Virus record (IMG/VR): IMGVR_UViG_3300035670_000062
Location: 1-64,000 of that record
Length of the DNA: 64,000 nucleotides
Direction: 5' to 3' (one strand)
DNA from: a virus
The translations under genes and the position numbers were made by a program. Shown in pieces: positions 39,316-48,873 of the stretch. The first letter of the stretch is position 1, and every line of letters begins with the position of its first letter. The notes below the pieces were generated by a model. The model ran no database searches. It was not told where the DNA came from and was given only the letters and a program-made list of their open reading frames with translations.

Positions 39316-42300
39316 ATGAAACTAACAAAACTTTTAAGTCTATTTATAACGTTTATTGCTGTATTTATTAATATTAATACATACGCACAATACAACACAG
39401 GATTCGAAGGGTCAGATGAAACTAAAACATCCTATGCTTCTGGTGATGTTATTTTAAGTGGTATTCAATGGAATATGACTGAGGCATTGATTGGTACTCT
39501 TTCTAATGATAAAAAGATTGGTAGTCGATCCATGCGTATGAGGAGAAATGGTACTATTCCAGGAACAGCAACTATGTTGAATGATAAACCTGATGGGATT
39601 GGTACTATATCCTTTAAATATGCTAGATTTGGTACTGAAACAGGTCAGCCAACGTTATTTGTGGAATATAGTATAGATGGGGGTATTTCATGGACTCAGG
39701 CAGGATCATCCATAACATCTTTCCCAAATAGTTTAACAAATTGGTCAGCAACTATTAATCAGGGTGGGAATGTTAGGATTAGATTTAGAACAAATACTGG
39801 TGGTACCAGTCAAAGAAGGTTTAATATAGATGACATTCAATTAACCAACTACATACCAGCATGCTATCAACCAACTGCTTTTGGAACAGCATCAGCTCCA
39901 ACAACTCCAACTCCCCTTACAATAAGCACGTGTACATACGCAGGAGAATACAACACTATAAACTCTATAGTCTCAGGTCAAACTTATCAATTCGAATCTA
40001 GTATTGGAAGTGATTGGCTTGTTTTAACTGATGCTTCAAATAATCTTATTACTTCAGGCACCTCTCCTATAAATTGGACAGCAAACTTTAGTGGTACAGT
40101 TAGATTACATATTAGTACTAACTCTAATTGCGGGACTCAAAATATATGCAGAACAACCAAAGTAACTTGTCTTTCTTGCATTCCACCTCCTTGCATCCAA
40201 CCAACACCATTTATATCAATTAATGCCCCAACAACTCAGTCTCAACTAACAATAAGCACGTGTACTTATGCAGGGGAGTATAACACTATAAATTCTGTAG
40301 TTTCTGGGAGTACTTATCTATTTGAGTCTAGCATTAATACAGATTGGCTTGTTTTAACTGATGCTCAAAATAACCTACTCGCATCAGGTACCTCATCAAT
40401 TAACTGGACAGCAACCTTTAGTGGTACAGTTAGATTGCATGTTAGTGTGGATAATAACTGTGGCATTCAGAATGTATGTAGAACAACTAGTGTAATATGT
40501 ACTTCATGCATTCCAGTTCCTTGTACTCAACCTACACCATATGTGTCAATAAACGCACCTACAATTCCAACTCCCCAAATCATCACCAACTGTACATACG
40601 CTGGAGAATACAATACTATAAATTCTGTAGTTTCTGGGAGTACTTATCAATTCGAATCTAGCGTTGGAACTGACTGGCTTGTTTTAACCGATGCTTCAAA
40701 TAATGTAATCGTTTCTGGAAGTTCACCTATAAATTGGACGGCAAATTTTAATGGCACAGTCCGACTTCATGTTAGTACCAACTCTAATTGTGGAACTCAA
40801 AATGTATGTAGAACAACTACTATAACATGTAACTCTTGTCAATTTCCTCCTATTATAAGCTCTTTTACTCCAACTAATACTTGCTTTAACAGCAACGAAC
40901 AAATTATCATAACAGGACAAAACTTTACAAATGTTATAAGTGTAAGTTTAGGAAACAATAATGTTCAATCATTTGTTGTAAATAGCTCAACTCAGATAAC
41001 CATTTCAATTGGTTCAAGTATGTCTGGTTTTATTACTGTAGTTACACCTGGAGGTAGTACAACTAGTTCGAGTATTTTTACAGTAAATGCATCTCCCTCT
41101 CAGTCAGTTTCGGTTATTAATGTTGGATGTTTTGGTGATTCTAGTGGAAATATTAACCTAACTCCATCAGGTGGAAGTGCTCCATATTCCTTTAGTTGGA
41201 ACAATGGCGTCACTACTGAAGACTTAACAAACGTACCCGCTGGGATATATTCAGTAATTATCACCGATCAAAATAATTGTACCACTTCAACGTCAGTAAC
41301 AATAACCCAACCAACATCAACTTTAAACGATTCTATTGTTAAAACTAATGTTCTTATTTATGGTAACTCAACAGGAGCAATAGACTTAACAATGTCGGGT
41401 GGTACAGCTCCATACACATACTTATGGTCTAACGGAGCGACCACTGAAGACCTTACTGGTCTTGCCGCAGGAACCTACACTGTAACAGTTACTGATGCTA
41501 ATGGTTGTCAGCTTATAACAAGTGTAATAATTGAAGAACCTATTGATTGTACTATTGGTGATATTGAAGGGGCTCAAATATTATGTGGTTACTCTCAAGT
41601 CAGTTACACAATAGAAATACCTTCATGTGTTGTAAACTACTATTGGAATATGCCACAAGGAATGACGATAATTGATGAGGACACTGACGTAGCTGGATAT
41701 ATTACTGTGGATGTTTCAATTGATGAGTTAGATTTTGTATCGGGTGATATAATTTTTACTGCTGTTTATAGTGGAGGTACAAGTTCAGATACACTAGCTG
41801 TTAGTCAAATTCCATTTACACCAGAATTTATAACTACGGCTACTTGTGGTATACCTAATACTACTGTCACTTTTGAAGTAGAAGAAATTGAAGGTGTTGA
41901 AAGTTATGTTTGGACTCAACCAAATTTATCTAGTTTATTGTTTGGGCAAAATACAGACTCAGTTCGTGTAAAATTTGGTTCATTGTTTAATAGTGGAACA
42001 CTTTCGGTTGTTGCTACCAACCTTTGCGGTTCGAGTCCTGCTGCTGAATTCTTTATTTTAGCACCTCCCGCTACTGCAAATAATATTCAAGGACCAACTA
42101 CAATATGTTCAGTGGAGCCTTCACAACTTTATTATGTGGATTCGGTTGCCAATGCTTCCTACTACATTTGGGGTATGCCAAACGGAGCAACAATTATTTC
42201 AAATCCAGCTACTAATGATTCGGTTAATGTAATGTTCCAAAACTTTAGTTCGGGTGTAATTTCTGTGAAATCAGCAAATACCTGCGGAAGTTCCTCAATG

Positions 42301-43689
42301 AAATACTTAACTGTAACGGCTCCTTCTATTGCTGCACCAACGGGAATATCTGGTCCACAATCAGTTTGTTCGTATGTAGGAACAGGTCAGATTGTCAATT
42401 ACACAACCCCAATGGTGTCTGGAGTGACTAATTATATTTGGTCTATGCCTTCAGGAGCAACTATAAGTAATGGTTTGGGAACCAATACAATTGGTGTTCA
42501 GTTTGCTGCTGGATTTACAGGTGGTAACATAGGAGTGTCATTAAGTAATGGCTGTAGTTTAAGTCAACAATCAACATTACAATTATTGGGTGTGTCTGCA
42601 GGAGGTGCACCTCAATATATAGATCTTAATGGACAGTCTAGTGTTTGTTCGTTCATCGGTACTGGCAGCACTGTTTATAGTGTTACTCCTCCAATAGGAG
42701 CAAACAGTTATGTTTGGTCGGTACCTAATGATGCAACTATCATCAGTGGTTCAGGTACATCAAGTATTACTGTTTCGTTTGCTTCAAGTTTTGTAACCGG
42801 TACGATATCTGTTACCGTAATAACGAATTGTGGGACAACCTATCAACAATCTAAAACAGTGACAAAAATCCCTTCTGATGCTGGAGCGATAACTGGACCA
42901 AATTGTATTTTACTTGGATCAACTTATACCTATTCAATAGCAGCAGTTTCTGGAGCCACATCTTATCACTGGACGGTACCTTCAAATGCCACTATTACTA
43001 GTGGACAATGGACTTCAAGTATTACTGTACAATACTCAAATTCGTTTTCTGGTGGGGATATGACAGTTACACCTATTAATAGTTGTGGTAATGGAACATC
43101 CTCAACTATTACTATAGGTTTGGCAATAGTTGTACCGAGTCAAATTTTTGGTGCTACTTCGGTTTGTTTAGGTCAAACATTGACCTACTATGTTACACCT
43201 GTACCTACTGCCACATACTATATTTGGGCTGTTCCAGTTGGTATGGCTATAATTGGATATCAATATGGTGATAGTATCGTTGTGTCAGTAGATAATCAAT
43301 TTATTTCAGGTTTAATTTCTTGTAAATCTGTAAATGACTGTGGCAGTAGTCCAATGCGATACTCAAACACTATTTCAACCGGCAACTGTTCTACGGCTAT
43401 ATCAACATCACCTCAAGTTATTACTAAAATAAGTATAAATGAAAATAATGAAGTTGGATTATATCCAAATCCAACAAATGATAAAACATTTATTAAACTA
43501 ATAAACAATGAAGAAAAGTTAATAAAAATTATAATTTATGATAATAGTGGTAGATGTATATTTAATCAAGTTATAGATATAGATGGAGATTCAAACTTTA
43601 TAGATTTATCTATGTATAATTCTGGGGTTTATTTAGTTTTTATTATAACAAGTAATAGCAAGGATATATATAGAGTAATTAAAATTTAA
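39316..43689 (+). CDS. Large secreted surface protein with T9SS sorting domain
   Basis: 1457 residues. Signal peptide 1-24 (LLSLFITFIAVFININTYA). Domains: a jelly-roll-like region (25-178); three repeats of about 105 residues (about 183-505) sharing TYAGEYNTINS and DWLVLTDA; an IPT/TIG-like domain (about 513-590); two SprB-type repeats ending AGIYSVIITD and AGTYTVTVTD; six or so PKD/Ig-like domains with YIW/NYIWSMP motifs; and a type A T9SS C-terminal domain (about 1388-1457, GLYPNPTNDKTFIKL, YNSGVYLVFI). This is the form of Bacteroidota adhesins exported by type IX secretion. Codons use more C and G than the rest, so host origin is likely. Confidence 0.88.
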   Translation: MKLTKLLSLFITFIAVFININTYAQYNTGFEGSDETKTSYASGDVILSGIQWNMTEALIGTLSNDKKIGSRSMRMRRNGTIPGTATMLNDKPDGIGTISFKYARFGTETGQPTLFVEYSIDGGISWTQAGSSITSFPNSLTNWSATINQGGNVRIRFRTNTGGTSQRRFNIDDIQLTNYIPACYQPTAFGTASAPTTPTPLTISTCTYAGEYNTINSIVSGQTYQFESSIGSDWLVLTDASNNLITSGTSPINWTANFSGTVRLHISTNSNCGTQNICRTTKVTCLSCIPPPCIQPTPFISINAPTTQSQLTISTCTYAGEYNTINSVVSGSTYLFESSINTDWLVLTDAQNNLLASGTSSINWTATFSGTVRLHVSVDNNCGIQNVCRTTSVICTSCIPVPCTQPTPYVSINAPTIPTPQIITNCTYAGEYNTINSVVSGSTYQFESSVGTDWLVLTDASNNVIVSGSSPINWTANFNGTVRLHVSTNSNCGTQNVCRTTTITCNSCQFPPIISSFTPTNTCFNSNEQIIITGQNFTNVISVSLGNNNVQSFVVNSSTQITISIGSSMSGFITVVTPGGSTTSSSIFTVNASPSQSVSVINVGCFGDSSGNINLTPSGGSAPYSFSWNNGVTTEDLTNVPAGIYSVIITDQNNCTTSTSVTITQPTSTLNDSIVKTNVLIYGNSTGAIDLTMSGGTAPYTYLWSNGATTEDLTGLAAGTYTVTVTDANGCQLITSVIIEEPIDCTIGDIEGAQILCGYSQVSYTIEIPSCVVNYYWNMPQGMTIIDEDTDVAGYITVDVSIDELDFVSGDIIFTAVYSGGTSSDTLAVSQIPFTPEFITTATCGIPNTTVTFEVEEIEGVESYVWTQPNLSSLLFGQNTDSVRVKFGSLFNSGTLSVVATNLCGSSPAAEFFILAPPATANNIQGPTTICSVEPSQLYYVDSVANASYYIWGMPNGATIISNPATNDSVNVMFQNFSSGVISVKSANTCGSSSMKYLTVTAPSIAAPTGISGPQSVCSYVGTGQIVNYTTPMVSGVTNYIWSMPSGATISNGLGTNTIGVQFAAGFTGGNIGVSLSNGCSLSQQSTLQLLGVSAGGAPQYIDLNGQSSVCSFIGTGSTVYSVTPPIGANSYVWSVPNDATIISGSGTSSITVSFASSFVTGTISVTVITNCGTTYQQSKTVTKIPSDAGAITGPNCILLGSTYTYSIAAVSGATSYHWTVPSNATITSGQWTSSITVQYSNSFSGGDMTVTPINSCGNGTSSTITIGLAIVVPSQIFGATSVCLGQTLTYYVTPVPTATYYIWAVPVGMAIIGYQYGDSIVVSVDNQFISGLISCKSVNDCGSSPMRYSNTISTGNCSTAISTSPQVITKISINENNEVGLYPNPTNDKTFIKLINNEEKLIKIIIYDNSGRCIFNQVIDIDGDSNFIDLSMYNSGVYLVFIITSNSKDIYRVIKI
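39870..40845 (+). repeat. Three tandem coding repeats of about 315-325 bp
   Basis: Three copies of the segment encoding TCTYAGEYNTINS through CRTT, one after another, with high nucleotide similarity (for example AATTCTGTAGTTTCTGGGAG in copies two and three). Prone to recombination and copy-number change. Confidence 0.75.
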
Positions 43690-43697
43690 TATTTATA
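43689..43697 (+). promoter_or_regulatory. TATTTATAT box before holin-like gene
   Basis: TATTTATAT right at the end of the surface protein gene and 15 bases before the ATG at 43712; late-box type. Confidence 0.4.
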
Positions 43698-43711
43698 TTA
43701 AAATAATTAGT

Positions 43712-43954
43712 ATGAAAAAATTTATAATGACTATGCTTTCTAATAATTCAGGAGTATCTTCAAAACGAGTAATTGCATTTATAGGGTTCTTATTTTTATC
43801 AATAAGTATGTTTATTACTGTCTTTAAAAAAGAAGCAACCCCATCTCAATCATTAGTAACAGCAGTTGAAACTATTATAATAGTAGCATTAGGTGGTTCT
43901 ACTGTTGAAAAATTTTCAAAACAAAACTCAAAAATCAATCCAGAAGACGAATGA
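43712..43954 (+). CDS. Holin-like membrane protein
   Basis: 80 residues with two transmembrane helices (about 20-38 and 49-64) and a polar, charged C-terminus. Overlaps the endolysin gene by four bases. Size, topology and position fit a class II holin that permeabilises the inner membrane. Confidence 0.65.
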   Translation: MKKFIMTMLSNNSGVSSKRVIAFIGFLFLSISMFITVFKKEATPSQSLVTAVETIIIVALGGSTVEKFSKQNSKINPEDE

Positions 43955-44826
43955 TACTACAAAAAGGAAGCAAAGGTAAATTAGTTATTAACCTACAAAA
44001 TTTTCTAAAAATAACCCCAGATGGTAATTTTGGGCCTATGACTGAAGTGGCAGTTAGAAATTGGCAATTAAAAAATAATATTAAAGTAACAGGAGTTGTT
44101 GATTCTGTAACTTGGGATTCAATGGGATTAGCATCTACAGATGAATCTGAAAGAAACAACCATCAGGAAAATATTATAATAAATAAAGATTTTCTTCCTA
44201 AAGGAGAATATATGAATGGACCAACTAAAAAAGAATGGTTATTTTTACATCATACTGCTGGGTGGAATGATCCTTATAAAGTAATAAAATCATGGGGTAG
44301 AGACAATAGAGGAGCTATTGCTACTGAATTTGTATTAGGTGGTCCTAGTATAACTAATAATGATAATAAGTTTGATGGTGAAATTGTTCAAGCGTTTCCT
44401 GAAGGAGGATATGGTTGGCATTTAGGGACAGGAAATAATGAAATGCATAGAAATTCTGTTGGTATTGAAGTGTGTAATTTTGGTTACATTAAAGATGGTA
44501 AAACATACACAGGTAATGTAGTAAATCCTAATCAAATTGTTGAGTTAAAACAACCATTTAGAAAATATAAACAATGGCATAAATATTCTGACAATCAGTT
44601 AAATGCTCTTAAAAATCTTATTCTATATATAGCCAACAGAGACAACATTGATGTTAGAAAAGGATTACCTGAGTTGATTAAAACTATGGGAGTAGATGCT
44701 TTTGATTTTGTTAATATAAAACATGTAGAAACTAATAAAGGTTTATGGAATCATACAAACGTGAGATCAGACAAATTTGACATGTTTCCTCAACAAGAAC
44801 TTATAGACATGTTATTAAGTTTATAA
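43951..44826 (+). CDS. Endolysin: N-acetylmuramoyl-L-alanine amidase
   Basis: 291 residues. N-terminal peptidoglycan-binding domain (2-55, LQKGSKGKLVINLQNFL, DGNFGPMTEVAVRNWQ), then a type 2 amidase: LFLHHTAGW with the first zinc His pair, YGWHLGTG, NSVGIEVCNFG and NIKHVETNKG with a late His. It cuts the lactyl-amide bond between muramic acid and the stem peptide. No signal peptide, so release depends on the holin-like protein upstream. Confidence 0.88.
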   Translation: MILQKGSKGKLVINLQNFLKITPDGNFGPMTEVAVRNWQLKNNIKVTGVVDSVTWDSMGLASTDESERNNHQENIIINKDFLPKGEYMNGPTKKEWLFLHHTAGWNDPYKVIKSWGRDNRGAIATEFVLGGPSITNNDNKFDGEIVQAFPEGGYGWHLGTGNNEMHRNSVGIEVCNFGYIKDGKTYTGNVVNPNQIVELKQPFRKYKQWHKYSDNQLNALKNLILYIANRDNIDVRKGLPELIKTMGVDAFDFVNIKHVETNKGLWNHTNVRSDKFDMFPQQELIDMLLSL

Positions 44827-44828
44827 TA

Positions 44829-45836
44829 ATGAAAAAATATATATTCCCTTTTATAATTGCTCTATCTGCAATTAGTGTTAGTGCGTCTGCTGCTTTCTAT
44901 AGTGTATATGGTTTATTTAAATTATTTAGTGGTGCAGGTATTGCTATTATTATTATGGCTTCTGCACTTGAAATATCAAAATTAGTAGTAGCTTCATTGT
45001 TACATCAGTATTGGAAGGAGTTAAATAAGTTACTTAAAATATATTTGTCTGTAGCTTTAGGGATATTAATGCTTATTACTAGTTTAGGTATATATGGATT
45101 TTTAACTCATTCATATCAGCAAACATATAATGCATCTATGATGGTTGAAAATCAATTAGAATTAATTGAAAATAAACTCGATTATTTTAATAATAATATA
45201 GATAATATAAACTCACAAATATCCCTTAAATCTCAACGAATTATCACTTTAGTTGAACTTAGAACTCAACAAGAAACTAGATTAGATTCATTATATAATA
45301 AAAATAAATACAAACAAGCTAAAGCAACTGAAGGGGTTATATTTGAAGCTAATAATGATATTAAGTTTTTGGAAAAGGAAATGGATACTTTAAATATAAA
45401 TTTAAATAAATGGAATGATTCAATTAATATTACTAAATATAAAATATTAGAATTAACCAACAATAATCAAGCTTCAGCTGAGTTAGGTCCCTTAAAATAT
45501 TTATCAAACCTATTAAATAAACCAATGGATCAGATTATAAATTGGTATATGCTTTTAATCATATTTGTATTTGATCCTTTAGCTATAGCTTTAGTATTAG
45601 TTGCTAATTTTACTTTTTCAAAGATTAAACCTAAAAAATTATATTATACTAAAGATTCACCTGTTATATATGAAGAAAAGAAGGAGGAAATAATCTCCCA
45701 ACAAAGTGATTTACCTGAAGATGTAATTGATATTGATGATAGAATTAGTAACATATTGAATAGTGATTTAAGTGAAAAAAAGAAAAATAAAATAATTAAT
45801 CAAATAAAAAATGATGATTTAACTATAAATTATTAA
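44829..45836 (+). CDS. Multi-pass membrane protein with periplasmic-type coil
   Basis: 335 residues. Transmembrane helices near 5-30, 33-58 and 72-95, a long coiled coil (about 110-215), another helix (about 232-258) and an acidic tail. Two bases after the endolysin gene, so it is part of the lysis block. Could act in lysis timing or envelope change; no family recognised. Confidence 0.55.
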   Translation: MKKYIFPFIIALSAISVSASAAFYSVYGLFKLFSGAGIAIIIMASALEISKLVVASLLHQYWKELNKLLKIYLSVALGILMLITSLGIYGFLTHSYQQTYNASMMVENQLELIENKLDYFNNNIDNINSQISLKSQRIITLVELRTQQETRLDSLYNKNKYKQAKATEGVIFEANNDIKFLEKEMDTLNINLNKWNDSINITKYKILELTNNNQASAELGPLKYLSNLLNKPMDQIINWYMLLIIFVFDPLAIALVLVANFTFSKIKPKKLYYTKDSPVIYEEKKEEIISQQSDLPEDVIDIDDRISNILNSDLSEKKKNKIINQIKNDDLTINY

Positions 45837-45855
45837 AACCACTTCTATGAATTTG

Positions 45856-45888
45856 TTTGGCTCCACAGGGAGCCATTCGTATCTTTAT
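45856..45888 (+). promoter_or_regulatory. Class I promoter with spacer dyad
   Basis: TTTGG at 45856, TATCTTTA at 45880; GGCTCC-AC-AGGGAGCC dyad. Drives the DUF932 gene. Confidence 0.8.
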
Positions 45889-45926
45889 ATTATAAGATTA
45901 ATTAATAAAAACAAAAAATAAAAGTT

Positions 45927-46703
45927 ATGAAAACAAAACAATGGTTACAAGAAAATGTAAAATCAATTTTTACAACAAGTGGTAGTGAAAATACATCAGA
46001 AAAATACACACATATCCCAACTTATAAAGTTGTAGAAGACATGGAATTATTGGGATGGGAAGTTGAAGAAGCTAAAGAAGTTAAAGCTAGAAAAAATGTA
46101 GGTTTCCAAAAACATCTTTTAATTTTTAGAAATCCAAATGTTGTCATTAATGGAAAAGATGGTGATACAATTCAACCACAAATCATATTAACTAATTCAA
46201 GTGATGGTAAGAATGCATTTTCTTTCAGAGCAGGTATGTATAGATTCATTTGCGAAAATGGATTAATAATTGGTGAAAATATTGTTGAACCAATTAAAAT
46301 AAGACATATGGGTTATTCATTTGAGGATTTAAGAATTAGTATTAATTCAATAATTGAAAAACTTCCACTTACTGTTGAGTCAATGAATAAAATGAAAGAA
46401 ATTGAATTAAATGAAACTCAATTAGTTGAATTTGCTAACAAAGCCTTAACTGTTAGATTTACAGAAGAAGAATTAAAAACATATAAAGTTGACATCTTTA
46501 ATTTACTTCAACCAACACGAGATGCTGATTCAGGAAATGGTTTATGGGAAATATTTAATGTATTTCAAGAAAAAATTATTAAAGGAAATTTTCAATATTT
46601 CAATGGTAAAAAATATAGAAAAGCTCGCCCAATTAAAAACTTCAATCAAGATTTAGAAGTCAATTCAAAATTATTCGATTTAGCATTAGAATATGTTTCA
46701 TAG
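45927..46703 (+). CDS. DUF932 family protein
   Basis: 258 residues, paralogue of the protein at 21283: shared layout IILTNSSDGKNAFSFRAGMYRFICENGL, central helices, DSGNGLWEIFNVFQEKI and a C-terminal LFDLALEYV. Function unknown; related proteins are common in phages and plasmids. Own dyad promoter and own terminator, so a single-gene unit. Confidence 0.72.
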   Translation: MKTKQWLQENVKSIFTTSGSENTSEKYTHIPTYKVVEDMELLGWEVEEAKEVKARKNVGFQKHLLIFRNPNVVINGKDGDTIQPQIILTNSSDGKNAFSFRAGMYRFICENGLIIGENIVEPIKIRHMGYSFEDLRISINSIIEKLPLTVESMNKMKEIELNETQLVEFANKALTVRFTEEELKTYKVDIFNLLQPTRDADSGNGLWEIFNVFQEKIIKGNFQYFNGKKYRKARPIKNFNQDLEVNSKLFDLALEYVS

Positions 46704-46721
46704 AAATATGAAAAAATAATT

Positions 46722-46748
46722 AAAGCTCCTATAAATGGAGCTTTTTTT
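46722..46748 (+). terminator. Intrinsic terminator
   Basis: AAAGCTCC/GGAGCTTT, 7-nt loop, followed by T residues; ends the DUF932 unit. Confidence 0.85.
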
Positions 46749-46887
46749 ATCTAATCTTATATATAAACATATGTTTATTTCTTACTTTAAGTCGATTTAA
46801 AACCATTTAAATTAAAAATCATATATTTCATCAATAGTAATAATATAACGTTTTTAATTAATCTTATCTTAATTGATTATTATTTTG

Positions 46888-46916
46888 TTTGGTTATATTT
46901 TATTCGTATATTTATA
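46888..46916 (+). promoter_or_regulatory. Promoter-like element with short spacer
   Basis: TTTGG at 46888 and TATATTTA at 46907, only 19 nt apart instead of 24. The ATG at 46920 follows after six bases, so the transcript would be nearly leaderless. Confidence 0.45.
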
Positions 46917-46919
46917 ATC

Positions 46920-47354
46920 ATGAATGTAAATAAAATATTTAATCTTTTTGGGAATGATGAAGTTCCTGAGGATAATAATGAAATTGATAATATTATTGAT
47001 TGGAGGGATACACCTACATATAAAATAGGTATGTTCAAGAAAATCATTATTAATAATAAGATGATTAAAAATGTTTTTATAAAAAATTTAAAGGAAAATG
47101 GCATTATAGATTTAGATGAAGAAGACATGGAAAAAGCTGGTGAATTTTTAGCTTATAATAGGTCATGGGATTATATTAAAGATTGTGATATTAATAATGA
47201 TGTTTGGAAAGATGCATTGTTGTTATCAAATAAAGAAGAAATTATTTCTATATTAATCAATTCAATCTTATTCTTTGAAAATTCTGAAGAATATGAAAAA
47301 TGTGCACTTTTAAAAAGTATTTTGGATTTTTTAAATTTAAATTTGGCTTCGTAA
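46920..47354 (+). CDS. Hypothetical protein with UVR-like end
   Basis: 144 residues, acidic start, helical. The C-terminus (FFENSEEYEKCALLKSILDFL) resembles that of the 98-residue protein at 2151. Unknown function. Confidence 0.5.
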   Translation: MNVNKIFNLFGNDEVPEDNNEIDNIIDWRDTPTYKIGMFKKIIINNKMIKNVFIKNLKENGIIDLDEEDMEKAGEFLAYNRSWDYIKDCDINNDVWKDALLLSNKEEIISILINSILFFENSEEYEKCALLKSILDFLNLNLAS

Positions 47355-47545
47355 AAAAAGTTTTATAACTATACGATAGGGGTGTTTAGAGAGATACTTA
47401 AAAGTATAAATAACATGAGAGAGATGAGAGATAGGAGAACATGAGATAACTGAGATAATAGGTGGTTATATGTTTACATATATCGCTAAGGAAAATGAGT
47501 TATAAAATAACATAATAAGAATTATAAATAATATAAATATAGAAA
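47355..47545 (+). other. Purine-rich gap
   Basis: About 190 bases without a gene. It contains a run of GAGA/GATA-type units (ATGAGAGAGATGAGAGATAG, then more GAGATA) followed by ATGTTTACATAT. No terminator or known site recognised. Confidence 0.35.
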
Positions 47546-47716
47546 ATGAGAAACAAAGAACTAACATTGAGACGATTGAGAACCTTAAGTGGAATGTTAA
47601 AACAACTAGATACTCTAGTTAGACGAGGGGGGAGTTTGACAGATATAAACAATCTACAAATAGAAATAACCAATATTATTCAGGATATCGATGATATTAT
47701 TTCAAGAGAAGATTAA
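47546..47716 (+). CDS. Small basic helical protein
   Basis: 56 residues (MRNKELTLRRLRTLSGML...), amphipathic helices, less AT-biased than neighbours. Good ATG-to-TAA frame filling a gap. No family known to me. Confidence 0.5.
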   Translation: MRNKELTLRRLRTLSGMLKQLDTLVRRGGSLTDINNLQIEITNIIQDIDDIISRED

Positions 47717-47759
47717 TACGCTCTAATTAACTTACATAAATATAAAATAAAAAACAGTT

Positions 47760-48566
47760 ATGAACTTAACACCAGAACAACTTAAACAAAATTGGGATAC
47801 ATTAATCAATTATATTGAAACATATATCTCCAACCCTAGAAAAAAACATCTATTAAATTTCTATAATAAATTTCAGGATAGGTTAATGTTTATCCCAGCA
47901 TCAGGAAAAAAAGAATATCACAATGCATTCCCAGGTGGATACATAGATCATATTAATAGAGTAGTTGAATGTGCTTTAAAATTACATGGTGTTTGGACTG
48001 AAATGGGTTCAAATTCAAATACATATTCAATTGAAGAACTTGTATTTGCTGCTATAAATCATGATTTAGGTAAATTAGGAGATGAATATGAAGATGCATA
48101 TATTCCTCAAACAGATCAATGGAGACGAGAAAAATTAGGAGAGGATTATATGAATAACAATAAAATAGCATATGCATCAATTCCTGATAGAGGATTATAT
48201 TTACTTCAATTACATGATATTAAATATACATTCAATGAAATGGTAGCTATTCAGACTCATGATGGTTTATATGATGAGGGTAATAAAAAATATTTAATGG
48301 GATATCATGCAGACACTAAACCTAGAACTAACTTAATTTATATATTACATCAAGCAGATATGATGGCTTCAAGAATTGAATTTGAAAAAGAATATAAGTT
48401 CCCTTCAATCAAATCCCCTTCAGAAAAACTATCATCTAAAAAGTCAGATGATAATTTTAGTTTAGTTAATTCAATGCAACCTAAAACCTCAACTTCAAAA
48501 TCAAAAGAAAAAGCATTATCAACAATTAAAAGTGATAATTTGTTGGATATGTTAAATAAAATGTAA
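47760..48566 (+). CDS. HD-domain phosphohydrolase
   Basis: 268 residues. Metal-site residues of the HD fold: His64 in GGYIDHINRV, His101-Asp102 in INHDLGKLGDEYE, a His in IQTHDGLYD and an Asp in LHQADMMASRIEFE. The C-terminal 60 residues are low-complexity Ser/Lys. Substrates in this superfamily range from nucleotides to cyclic dinucleotides and 3' RNA ends, so activity cannot be named. AACAGTT leader. Confidence 0.8.
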   Translation: MNLTPEQLKQNWDTLINYIETYISNPRKKHLLNFYNKFQDRLMFIPASGKKEYHNAFPGGYIDHINRVVECALKLHGVWTEMGSNSNTYSIEELVFAAINHDLGKLGDEYEDAYIPQTDQWRREKLGEDYMNNNKIAYASIPDRGLYLLQLHDIKYTFNEMVAIQTHDGLYDEGNKKYLMGYHADTKPRTNLIYILHQADMMASRIEFEKEYKFPSIKSPSEKLSSKKSDDNFSLVNSMQPKTSTSKSKEKALSTIKSDNLLDMLNKM

Positions 48567-48570
48567 ATAT

Positions 48571-48873
48571 ATGATATACATAATAATAACATTGTCAATA
48601 CTATTAATATTAGCTATTTTTATTATAGTTAATCTATTAATAAGAAACGAAAAACAAGAAGATATACTAATTGAATATTTTAAATACATTGATAAAATAT
48701 CTAAAGTAATAACAATATCTTCAAAAAAGATAAAAGAAGTAGATTATGCTGGTTCATTTGAAAATGATGATGAAACTGGGACTATATTTAAATCAATAAA
48801 GGAAATCCAAGATATTTTAAATCAATTTATAGTACATACAATTAAAGAAGAAGAAGATGCCAAAAAAATCTAA
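48571..48873 (+). CDS. Single-pass membrane protein
   Basis: 100 residues: one N-terminal transmembrane helix (IIITLSILLILAIFIIVNLLI), then a charged helical part (EVDYAGSFENDDETGTIFKSIKEI). It overlaps the sigma-like gene by 17 bp. Role unknown. Confidence 0.5.
   Translation: MIYIIITLSILLILAIFIIVNLLIRNEKQEDILIEYFKYIDKISKVITISSKKIKEVDYAGSFENDDETGTIFKSIKEIQDILNQFIVHTIKEEEDAKKI

Noticed and set aside
39870-40845. Tandem repeats as a mobile element or assembly artefact
   Set aside because: Reading frame and protein domain pattern are kept through all three copies with sequence differences, as in natural adhesin repeats.
9048-45888. GGCTCC/GGAGCC repeats as intrinsic terminators
   Set aside because: They are followed by CATTCGTATCTTTA rather than a T run, and sit at a fixed place between two promoter boxes upstream of genes.
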